Assembly: GCA_023431725.1 (NCBI GenBank)
Contig: JAEYVN010000393.1
Span: 1 to 5,020 of the forward strand
DNA from: Pseudomonadota bacterium
GTDB taxonomy: Bacteria > Pseudomonadota > Alphaproteobacteria > Rhizobiales > Xanthobacteraceae
Direction of reading: 5' to 3'
Length of the DNA stretch: 5,020 bases
The position numbers were made by a program, and so were the translations under genes. The first letter of the stretch is position 1. Each line of letters begins with the position of its first letter. The notes beneath the pieces are model-generated. The model did no database searches, was not told where the DNA came from, and saw only the letters and a program-made list of their open reading frames with translations. Below are positions 1 to 5,020 of this stretch, piece after piece.

Positions 1-1460
1 ACCGTATTCAGCGACATTGCCAGCGCCTGTGTCAGCGTGACCGGGCCGTAATATTCGCGCGTGTAATTCTCCGGCCGCCAGCCTTTGACGGAGATCGGCT
101 TGTCGTCGCGAACCGTCTCCGGCGTCAGGCCGCGCTCGAGCGCCGTCAGATAGACAAAGGGTTTGAATGACGAGCCCGGCTGGCGTTTGGCCGCGACCGC
201 GCGGTTGAACTGGCTCTCCGCATAGCTTTTGCCCCCGATGAGCGCGCGCACCGCGCCATCCGGCGTCATTGCGATCATCGCGCCCTGCTCGACGCCGAGC
301 TTTGCGCCTTTGGCTGCAAGTTCTTCGGTGATCGCCTGTTCGGCGAAAAGCTGCAGAGCCGGATCAATCGAGGTTTCGACAACGATGTCGTCCTCGACGC
401 GCCCGACCAGATCGTCGAGCACATCCATGATCCAGTCGGCGACATAATTGATCGAGCCGTTGCTGGTCTGCTTCAGCGCCTGCGCGGGCTGGGTAATGGC
501 GCTCGCCGCGGTCTTGTCGGTAATGAAGCCGGCATCGGCCATCGCGGCGAGGACAACCTGCGCGCGGCGCTGCGCGCCATTCGGATTGCGCGTCGGTGCA
601 AGCCGTGACGGCGAGCGCACCAGGCCGGCGAGCATCGCTGCTTCTGGGAGCGACATCTCGCGGGCGTGTTTGCCGAAGTAGCGCTGAGCGGCGGCTTCCA
701 CGCCATAGGCACCGGCGCCGAAATAGACGCGGTTGAGATAGAGATCGAGAATCTCGTTCTTGGAGAACTTGTGTTCCAGCCACAGCGCCAGCACGACCTC
801 CTGAAGCTTGCGGCTATAGGTGCGCTCCTGCGTCAGGAACAGGTTCTTGGCGAGCTGCTGCGTCAGCGTGGAGCCGCCTTGCGCGACGCCGCGGCGCATG
901 ACGTTGGCAACGGCGGCACGCGCGATGCCGATCGGATCGATACCGAAATGCGAATGGAAGCGCCGGTCCTCGATGGCGATGAAGGCTTGCGGCACGTGTT
1001 TCGGCAGGTCCTTCACCCTGGCCGAAACACCGCTGTCGCCACGCACCGCCAGAATACGACCATCCGTTCCGGCGATCTGGATCGACGGCGGACGTTTCGG
1101 CACTTCGAGCGACTGGATCGGCGGCAGGTGAGCGCCGACCCAGATGACGATCCCGACGAGACCGATCACCCCCCACAGACAGAGAACGAGGCTCCAATAG
1201 GCGATGCGGACGGGCAGGGATTTGCGACGCCGGCTGCCGCTGCCCCCGCTCTTCTTCGGCGCGGGCGAAGCATCGCGGCCGGCGGCTTCGGGCTTGCTGC
1301 CGCCGGTCGGCTTCTTGCGCGTGCGCGCCTTGGTGCGGGGCATGTCCTCGTCGCTTGCCGGCAGTCTGTCTTGCGGGTCGACGCGCAGCTCCCGCTTGGG
1401 GCCCTCGACATCGAACTTTGGCTCGCGGCGCGCGCTTTTGTTTCGCCGTCCCAAAGCCAT
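1..1460 (-). CDS. Class A penicillin-binding protein (PBP1A family), N-terminal 486 residues; gene runs off the window
   Basis: Bifunctional peptidoglycan synthase: the glycosyltransferase domain polymerises lipid II and the transpeptidase domain crosslinks stem peptides at the outer face of the inner membrane. Seen in the translation: a basic, low-complexity cytoplasmic tail (residues 1-84), one membrane anchor (about 85-110), then the GT51 motifs. These are IEDRRFHSHFG with the expected catalytic Glu164, GGSTLTQQLAKNLF (196-208, QQ at 201-202), the KNEILDLYLNRVYFG block (about 234-248) and the AAAQRYFGK/LPEAAMLAGL block (256-280). The transpeptidase domain begins near residue 390. It shows the acylation motif SSFK (nucleophile Ser430, Lys433) and SLN (483-485) as the SxN motif; the KTG motif would lie beyond base 1. 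The ATG at 1460 is chosen because the reading frame and basic tail begin there. Its upstream GGGGG is a weak ribosome site, and the nearby AGGAGGG (minus, 1493-1487) is 26 bases away. Met40 is a possible alternative start. It is divergent from the small exported-protein gene. The family is certain; which PBP1 paralogue is not, so no symbol is given. Confidence 0.95.
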   Translation of the reverse strand, partial: MALGRRNKSARREPKFDVEGPKRELRVDPQDRLPASDEDMPRTKARTRKKPTGGSKPEAAGRDASPAPKKSGGSGSRRRKSLPVRIAYWSLVLCLWGVIGLVGIVIWVGAHLPPIQSLEVPKRPPSIQIAGTDGRILAVRGDSGVSARVKDLPKHVPQAFIAIEDRRFHSHFGIDPIGIARAAVANVMRRGVAQGGSTLTQQLAKNLFLTQERTYSRKLQEVVLALWLEHKFSKNEILDLYLNRVYFGAGAYGVEAAAQRYFGKHAREMSLPEAAMLAGLVRSPSRLAPTRNPNGAQRRAQVVLAAMADAGFITDKTAASAITQPAQALKQTSNGSINYVADWIMDVLDDLVGRVEDDIVVETSIDPALQLFAEQAITEELAAKGAKLGVEQGAMIAMTPDGAVRALIGGKSYAESQFNRAVAAKRQPGSSFKPFVYLTALERGLTPETVRDDKPISVKGWRPENYTREYYGPVTLTQALAMSLNT

Positions 1461-1704
1461 CCCCCGCAGCGTCGGATATCCGGCCGCCCTCCTGCGTGCC
1501 GACGTCAAAGGTGAAGGTTAGGGGAGGGAATTTAAACAGCGGTTAAGGTTCGGCGCTCCGGTTGTTGCGAACATGCGACTGATTGGCGCAAAGCATGCTG
1601 AAAAGCCCGCAAAATAAGAGTTTTTGCATTTGCACACCGGGTTTTTTGTGCTTCTTCGCCCGCGGCCGGGGGATGCCGGTGGTTTTTAGATGCTGAGGAA
1701 TTCA
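1461..1704. promoter_or_regulatory. Divergent intergenic region between the penicillin-binding protein and the small exported-protein gene
   Basis: This 244-base non-coding stretch must carry the promoters of both flanking genes, which point away from each other. Its centre (about 1600-1650) is visibly more AT-rich than the flanks. It includes an inverted repeat, GCAAAA (1609-1614) and TTTTGC (1622-1627), and a run of six T at 1642-1647. I found no pair of -35/-10 hexamers with good match and spacing on either strand, so no promoter is placed. The part nearest the small gene is GC-rich (1659-1680) before its ribosome site and would form a long 5' leader if transcription starts in the AT-rich centre. 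That the promoters lie here is inferred from gene orientation. Confidence 0.55.
1695..1700 (+). promoter_or_regulatory. Ribosome binding site that fixes the start of the small exported protein
   Basis: GAGGAA lies four bases before the ATG at 1705, with the GAGG core six bases before it. It lies downstream of the in-frame ATG at 1690, so it supports 1705 as the true start. Starting at 1705 also places a textbook signal peptide at the N-terminus. Confidence 0.75.
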
Positions 1705-1953
1705 ATGCGTAAACTTGCACTCGTTCTTGCTCTCGCCGTCGCTGCTACTCCGACGGCTGCTCTCGCCGCGAAGAAGAAGCCCGCCAAGGCTCCGGCTGCC
1801 AAGGCCGCACAGGGTCCGGTTGACCCGAATGCAAGCGGCAAGAAGTTCGTGATGGCTGCCTTCTCGCAGCCCTACCTGGCATGGAAGTCGGTTTGGGCAC
1901 CGGAAGCTGCTCCGGCAAAGGCTGCTCCGGCAAAGGGCAAAAAGAAGAAGTAA
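1705..1953 (+). CDS. Small exported lysine/alanine/proline-rich protein of unknown function (82 aa)
   Basis: I do not recognise a named family. The N-terminus MRKLALVLALAVAATPTAALA is a clear Sec signal peptide: two basic residues, a hydrophobic stretch, and an A-L-A site that predicts cleavage after Ala21. The mature chain of about 61 residues has 14 Lys, 18 Ala and only two acidic residues (one Asp, one Glu), with no Cys or Arg, so it is strongly cationic. Lys/Ala/Pro-rich ends flank a central block at residues 46-64 with aromatic residues (Phe48, Phe53, Tyr57, Trp60, Trp64). This block looks like the only part able to be specifically conserved. A good ribosome site precedes the gene and a strong terminator follows it, so it is probably a monocistronic, well-expressed unit. 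A periplasmic or surface protein binding anionic partners (cell-wall polymer, lipopolysaccharide) is only a guess. That the frame is a real gene is well supported; its function is unknown. Confidence 0.82.
   Translation: MRKLALVLALAVAATPTAALAAKKKPAKAPAAKAAQGPVDPNASGKKFVMAAFSQPYLAWKSVWAPEAAPAKAAPAKGKKKK
1906..1935 (+). repeat. Perfect 15-base tandem duplication inside the small exported-protein gene
   Basis: The unit gctgctccggcaaag occurs twice without a mismatch (1906-1920 and 1921-1935), encoding AAPAK twice near the C-terminus. Because the unit is five codons long, copy changes keep the frame. Identity at the DNA level suggests a recent slippage event. Confidence 0.9.
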
Positions 1954-1976
1954 TTTTACTTCCGAAATGATTGCCG

Positions 1977-2013
1977 AAAGGGCGCCGGAGCGATGCTTCG
2001 GCGCCCTTTTTTT
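1977..2013 (+). terminator. Strong intrinsic terminator of the small exported-protein gene
   Basis: Bases 1977-1990 pair with 1996-2009 (14 pairs including one G-U; core GGGCGCCG/CGGCGCCC) around a five-base loop at 1991-1995. Seven T follow directly (2007-2013). It starts 23 bases after the stop codon at 1953. On the minus strand the same hairpin begins 14 bases after the methyltransferase stop (2024) but is followed by only three T, so it may also end that convergent transcript, less efficiently. Confidence 0.93.
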
Positions 2014-2023
2014 GTTGGAAAGA

Positions 2024-3073
2024 TTAAAGCCTGGCCTCCAGCACGACATTGAATGGCGTCTCAGCCGCGCAGCGGAATTGCGAGAAGCCCGCCTGTCGCG
2101 CGACATCGCCGAGCCGCGCATTCCCGGCCTGCGCCCCGAGTGCGAGGCCGACCTCCTGATTGAGCGAACATGGCACGCAGATGCTGGTGGAGAAGGCGTA
2201 ATAGACGCGACCCACCGGATTGAGATTGTCTTCCAGACGGTCGCCCGCTTTCGGCTCGACCAGCATCAATGTGCCATCTGGCTTCAACGCCGACCGTGCA
2301 TGCGAGGCTGCGCCGACGGGGTCGCCCATGTCGTGCAGGGCATCGAACATGGTGACGAGATCGAAGCCATCGCCGGCAAAATCCTGCGCACGTCCGATTT
2401 CGAAGCGCACATTGCGTGCGCCGTCGAGGTGACTGCGTGCATGCGCGATCGATGCGTCATGAAAATCGATGCCGATGAATTCCGACCGGGGAAAAGCTTC
2501 GGCCATGATCATGGTTGATGATCCATGGCCGCAGCCAATGTCGGCAACGCGGGCGCCGCGTTCCAGCTTCTCAATTACGCCATCGAGTGCCGGCAGCCAT
2601 TCGGTCACCAGATGTGTCTTGTAGCCGGGACGGAAGAAGCGCTCGACACCACAGAACAGGCAATTGCATCGATCGCCCCAGCCGAGTCCCTTGCCGGACT
2701 GAAATGCTTTCGCCAGCGCAGGCTCGTCGGCATAGATCGCCGAGAGCGAATGAAAGCCACCAGCCATGCTGACCGGACTGTCATCGCTCGCAAAAACCAT
2801 CGCCTGCTCCGGCGACAACGAAAATTTTCCGCTCGCGGTATCATAGCTCACGTAGCCCGATGCGGTCTGTGACGACAGCCACTCCCGCACGTAGCGCTCG
2901 TGCGTTTCGGTGCGTCTTGCGAGTTCGGCGGGACTTTGCGGGCCATGTTCGGCCAGCGCGCGAAACAGGCCGGTCTTCTCGCCGACGATTACAAGCGCAG
3001 CATTGGCGGCCGCACCAAGATCGCTCACCACTGTACCAACCAATGTTTCCAGCTTCGCCATATCCGGCTGCAT
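2024..3073 (-). CDS. SAM-dependent methyltransferase with N-terminal winged-helix domain (Rv2258c-like)
   Basis: Predicted cytoplasmic class I methyltransferase of 349 residues that transfers a methyl group from S-adenosylmethionine to an unidentified, probably small-molecule, acceptor. The N-terminal part (about 8-92) resembles the winged-helix dimerisation domain of Rv2258c-like enzymes, as in the LARRTETHERYVREWL stretch. The Rossmann core starts near 174: motif I is VADIGCGHGSS (176-186), the acidic residue that should hold the ribose is Asp203 in FIGIDFHDAS, the next motif is FDLVTMFDALHDMGD (237-251), and the post-motif is LMLVEPKAGD (269-278). The linker contains CNCLFC (Cys136, 138, 141) before GVERFFRPGY, and CVPC (Cys299, 302) lies near the C-terminus. 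The start at 3073 has an excellent ribosome site (GAGGAGG) five bases upstream; Met5 is a poorer alternative. It is divergent from the GlxA-type regulator, which probably controls it. Fold and cofactor are secure; the substrate is unknown. Confidence 0.92.
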   Translation of the reverse strand: MQPDMAKLETLVGTVVSDLGAAANAALVIVGEKTGLFRALAEHGPQSPAELARRTETHERYVREWLSSQTASGYVSYDTASGKFSLSPEQAMVFASDDSPVSMAGGFHSLSAIYADEPALAKAFQSGKGLGWGDRCNCLFCGVERFFRPGYKTHLVTEWLPALDGVIEKLERGARVADIGCGHGSSTMIMAEAFPRSEFIGIDFHDASIAHARSHLDGARNVRFEIGRAQDFAGDGFDLVTMFDALHDMGDPVGAASHARSALKPDGTLMLVEPKAGDRLEDNLNPVGRVYYAFSTSICVPCSLNQEVGLALGAQAGNARLGDVARQAGFSQFRCAAETPFNVVLEARL

Positions 3074-3078
3074 TCTTT

Positions 3079-3085
3079 CCTCCTC
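3079..3085 (-). promoter_or_regulatory. Strong ribosome binding site of the methyltransferase
   Basis: On the minus strand GAGGAGG is followed by five bases (AAAGA) and the ATG at 3073, a near-ideal Shine-Dalgarno match and spacing. It decides the start in favour of 3073 over the second Met four codons later. Confidence 0.88.
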
Positions 3086-3123
3086 AAACTTTTCAATGAT
3101 ATCGGTCGGCTCAGGGCCGCGCG

Positions 3124-3145
3124 GCGCACGAAATACTCGTGGCGC
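3124..3145. promoter_or_regulatory. Inverted repeat, candidate operator of the divergent pair
   Basis: CACGA (3127-3131) and TCGTG (3137-3141) are exact inverted copies around the AT-rich core AATAC. The symmetry extends to GCG (3124-3126) and CGC (3143-3145) if one extra G at 3142 is allowed. It ends 21 bases before the regulator ATG, where a bound protein could block transcription of that gene. A five-base arm can arise by chance in a region of this size, so this is only a candidate. Confidence 0.35.
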
Positions 3146-3166
3146 TGGTCCGGCGTGAGAGGCAGA

Positions 3167-4249
3167 ATGGCCGCGACCGTGTCATTCGGGCCAGATCACG
3201 CCATGTTGAACCGCCCCGTCCGCGTCAGTCTCGTCGTATTTCCCGAATGCGATCCCTCGATCATCTTCGGGGTGTTCGACACGCTATGGGCTGCAGGGCG
3301 TCTCTCGCCCTTGATCAACAGTGCATTGCCGGAGATCGCGCTGTTCGAGCCGCGCCTGGTCGGTGCGAATTCAGGTCCACTGCAATTGTTTACCGGCATC
3401 AGCATCGTGCTTCAGGACGCCGTCAGTGATGTGCCGGAGACTGACATTGTCTTTGTGCCGAACATCATGGTGCGAACCGATGCCGACCTGCGTGCGCTTG
3501 ATCGCCAGCTGCTCATCTGGATCAAGGCGATGCACGACAGGGGCGCGCATATCTATGCGTCGTGCGGCGGCTCTCTCGTGCTGGCGGAGGCTGGGTTGCT
3601 GAAAGGGCATCAGGCGACGACGCATTGGTGCTACGTGCCGTTGTTTCGTGATCAGTTTCCCGATGTCGATCTGCAACCGGACCGCATATTGGTGCAGACC
3701 GGCGACAGCCACCGCGTTGTTTGCTCAGGCGGCGCATCGGCGTGGCAGGATCTCGCCTTGATGATGATCGCCAAGCGTGCCGGAACGGAAGAGGCGATCC
3801 GCATGTCGAAGCTGTTCCTGTACCAGTGGCATCGCGACGGACAATTGCCCTATTCGTCGATGCGCCAGAATGTCGAGCACAGCGATGCCGTCGTGCTGAA
3901 ATGCCAGACGTGGCTTGCGGATAATTACGATCAGGATGATGTGGTCGCGGAATTGATCCGACATTCCGGTTTGCCTCGGCGCACCTTTGCCCGACGCTTT
4001 CGCGCTGCCACCGGCTATTCGCCGCTTGAATATGTGCAGGCATTGCGCATCGAGGAAGCCAAGCAGGTTCTCGAGACCAGCACGATTTCGGTGGAAGAGA
4101 TCGCGCGCGAAATTGGATACGACGACGTCGCGTCGTTCCGGCGGCTTTTCCGGCGTCTCGCCGGCATGAGTCCGGGGGAATACCGGCGCAAATTTCAGTT
4201 ACCGCATATGGACAATGGTGCCGGTGCGCCGTCGGCGCGAACGCAGTGA
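3167..4249 (+). CDS. GlxA-type transcriptional regulator: DJ-1/PfpI-like domain fused to AraC-type helix-turn-helix domain
   Basis: Cytoplasmic DNA-binding regulator of 360 residues. Residues about 18-205 form a class I glutamine amidotransferase-like (DJ-1/PfpI) domain, starting RVSLVVFPECDPSIIFGVFD. It has Cys133 at the nucleophile-elbow position in YASCGGSLVLAEAGLL and the conserved ATTHW (150-154). In this family the domain is generally taken to be a ligand or signal sensor rather than an enzyme. Residues about 243-343 form the AraC/XylS DNA-binding domain with two helix-turn-helix units: VVAELIRHSGLPRRTFARRF, then VEEIAREIGYDDVASFRRLF, followed by the typical GMSPGEYRRKF end. The length fits the family. 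The frame is open far upstream, but homology starts only near residue 18; ATG 3167 has AGAGG just before it, and GTG 3155 or ATG 3203 are alternatives. It is divergent from the methyltransferase, its likely target. The inducing signal is unknown. Confidence 0.93.
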   Translation: MAATVSFGPDHAMLNRPVRVSLVVFPECDPSIIFGVFDTLWAAGRLSPLINSALPEIALFEPRLVGANSGPLQLFTGISIVLQDAVSDVPETDIVFVPNIMVRTDADLRALDRQLLIWIKAMHDRGAHIYASCGGSLVLAEAGLLKGHQATTHWCYVPLFRDQFPDVDLQPDRILVQTGDSHRVVCSGGASAWQDLALMMIAKRAGTEEAIRMSKLFLYQWHRDGQLPYSSMRQNVEHSDAVVLKCQTWLADNYDQDDVVAELIRHSGLPRRTFARRFRAATGYSPLEYVQALRIEEAKQVLETSTISVEEIAREIGYDDVASFRRLFRRLAGMSPGEYRRKFQLPHMDNGAGAPSARTQ

Positions 4250-4264
4250 CCTGAGATCGCCGGC

Positions 4265-5020
4265 TTAAGCCCGCGCCGCCGCCTTGTTTTCTTCGGATGC
4301 GGGGCGCGCGAATAGTGCAACCAAGGCACGCTTGATGGCAGCCTGACGGGTCGGCGATTTGATCTTGGCGCCAAGCAGATCGGTCACATAGAACACGTCC
4401 ACCACGCGCTCGCCGAAGGTTGCGACATGCGCCGAGGTGATGTTGAGCGACAGCTTCGAGATGGTCGCCGTCAATTCGTACAGAAGGCCCGGCCGGTCGA
4501 GACCCGTCACTTCGATGACGGTGTAGCGGTTCGACCATTCGTTGTTGATATTGACGTCCGGCTCGAGTGCGAAAGCCTTCAGCCGCGCCTTCGGCGCCGC
4601 TTTGCGCGCAACGATATCCGGCAGCTTGATCTCACCCTTCAAGGCCTTTTCGATGGTGTCGGCAATCCGGGCGGCGCGGCGATCTTCGTCGTCGTCGCGT
4701 TCAAATTCGCGCGTCAGCGAGATGGTGTCGAGTGCGAGACCATCGGTGGTCGTGTAGATCTGCGAGTCGACGATGTTGGCGCCGGCGGCCGCACAGGCGC
4801 CGGCGATGATCGACAGCAGCTTGGGATGATCCGGCGCGATGACCGTCAGTTCGGTGACCCCGCGCGCTGCATCGAAATTCACCTGCGTTGCCAGCGTCCG
4901 TCCTGCACCCCAGGCCTTTCGCAGGAAGTTGGCATGCGCAACCTTGTGCGGCAGATCGACCTTGAGCCAATAGGCCGGATAATGACGGGCGATGTAGCTA
5001 TCGAGTTCGTCCTCCGGCCA
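4265..5020 (-). CDS. glnD: Bifunctional PII uridylyltransferase/uridylyl-removing enzyme GlnD, C-terminal 251 residues
   Basis: GlnD adds UMP to PII proteins (GlnB/GlnK) under nitrogen limitation and removes it when glutamine is high, thereby setting glutamine synthetase activity and nitrogen gene expression. Only the C-terminus is present; the nucleotidyltransferase and HD domains lie beyond base 5020. The fragment starts WPEDELDSYIARHYPAYWL, the link between the HD and ACT regions. Two ACT domains follow. The first is at fragment residues about 55-135, with VTELTVIAPDHPKLLSIIAG and the IYTTTDGLALDTI strand. The second is at about 166-240, with YTVIEVTGLDRPGLLYEL and FGERVVDVFYVTDLLG. In GlnD these domains bind glutamine as the nitrogen signal. 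The gene ends with an alanine-rich tail and TAA at 4265, intact, 15 bases from the convergent regulator stop. The codon at 4882 reads GTG but is internal to the gene, not a start. Confidence 0.95.
   Translation of the reverse strand, partial: WPEDELDSYIARHYPAYWLKVDLPHKVAHANFLRKAWGAGRTLATQVNFDAARGVTELTVIAPDHPKLLSIIAGACAAAGANIVDSQIYTTTDGLALDTISLTREFERDDDEDRRAARIADTIEKALKGEIKLPDIVARKAAPKARLKAFALEPDVNINNEWSNRYTVIEVTGLDRPGLLYELTATISKLSLNITSAHVATFGERVVDVFYVTDLLGAKIKSPTRQAAIKRALVALFARPASEENKAAARA

Larger units (their letters stand above)
3074..3166. promoter_or_regulatory. Shared divergent control region of methyltransferase and GlxA-type regulator
   Basis: These 93 bases separate the two start codons and must hold, or closely border, both promoters. 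On the minus strand TATCAT (3101-3096) is a five-of-six match to a -10 hexamer, 22 bases before the methyltransferase ATG, but no convincing -35 lies 16-18 bases upstream of it. The regulator side holds an inverted repeat listed separately. AraC-type regulators with a divergent neighbour often act from such a region; that this one does is inference. Confidence 0.6.

Noticed and set aside
666..1514. Open 282-codon frame on the plus strand
   Set aside because: It lies antisense to the well-supported penicillin-binding protein, its translation shows no recognisable motif, and such open antisense frames are common in GC-rich DNA.
1642..1647. Run of six T as a terminator
   Set aside because: No stem of useful length precedes it on the plus strand, and no gene is read into it from that side.
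1690..1704. Earlier ATG for the small exported protein
   Set aside because: The ribosome site GAGGAA lies after this ATG, and the extra five residues would put a spoiling extension before the signal peptide.
1967..2518. Open 183-codon frame on the plus strand
   Set aside because: It starts before the terminator hairpin, runs through it, and then reads antisense to the methyltransferase with no domain-like sequence.
2900..3166. N-terminal extension of the regulator by 89 codons
   Set aside because: The extension would be antisense to the methyltransferase start and run across the divergent control region; homology to the family begins only after 3167.
4226..4238. GCGCC-GTC-GGCGC hairpin as terminator of the regulator
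   Set aside because: It is inside the coding region, has a five-base stem with a three-base loop, and no T run follows.
3522..4538. Open 338-codon frame on the minus strand
   Set aside because: It is antisense to the regulator and then overlaps glnD in another frame; its composition is Arg/Ser/Pro-rich with no family motif.
4267..4882. Separate 205-residue ACT-domain protein starting at GTG 4882
   Set aside because: The frame continues upstream to the window edge with sequence typical of GlnD between its HD and ACT domains, so this is one larger gene.

Overview
The window looks like chromosomal DNA of an alphaproteobacterium, most likely of the order Hyphomicrobiales near Bradyrhizobium, Rhodopseudomonas or Afipia. 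That placement is an inference from the GC-rich coding style, the character of the GlnD C-terminal ACT domains, and a class A penicillin-binding protein with a long basic cytoplasmic tail. Nothing in the sequence fixes the genus.

Layout from left to right: (1) Bases 1-1460 (minus) hold the first 486 residues of a bifunctional class A penicillin-binding protein, whose C-terminus lies beyond base 1. (2) A 244-base gap separates it from a divergent small gene (1705-1953, plus) for an 82-residue exported, lysine/alanine/proline-rich protein. That gene ends in a strong intrinsic terminator (1977-2013). (3) A SAM-dependent methyltransferase of the Rv2258c-like type (3073-2024, minus) converges on the terminator. 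(4) A GlxA-type regulator (3167-4249, plus), with a DJ-1/PfpI-like domain followed by an AraC-type DNA-binding domain, is divergent from the methyltransferase across 93 bases that contain an inverted repeat. (5) The last 251 residues of GlnD, the PII uridylyltransferase, lie on the minus strand at 5020-4265 and converge on the regulator with only 15 bases between stops.

The window therefore mixes two housekeeping genes at its edges (cell-wall synthesis and nitrogen sensing, both cut by the window) with an accessory middle. The best candidate for an undescribed functional unit is the divergent methyltransferase/GlxA-type regulator pair. The regulator probably controls the methyltransferase and itself from the shared region, but neither the methyl acceptor nor the inducer can be read from the sequence. 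The small exported lysine-rich protein is the other poorly understood product. I saw no tRNA, rRNA, CRISPR array, insertion sequence, phage gene or attachment site.
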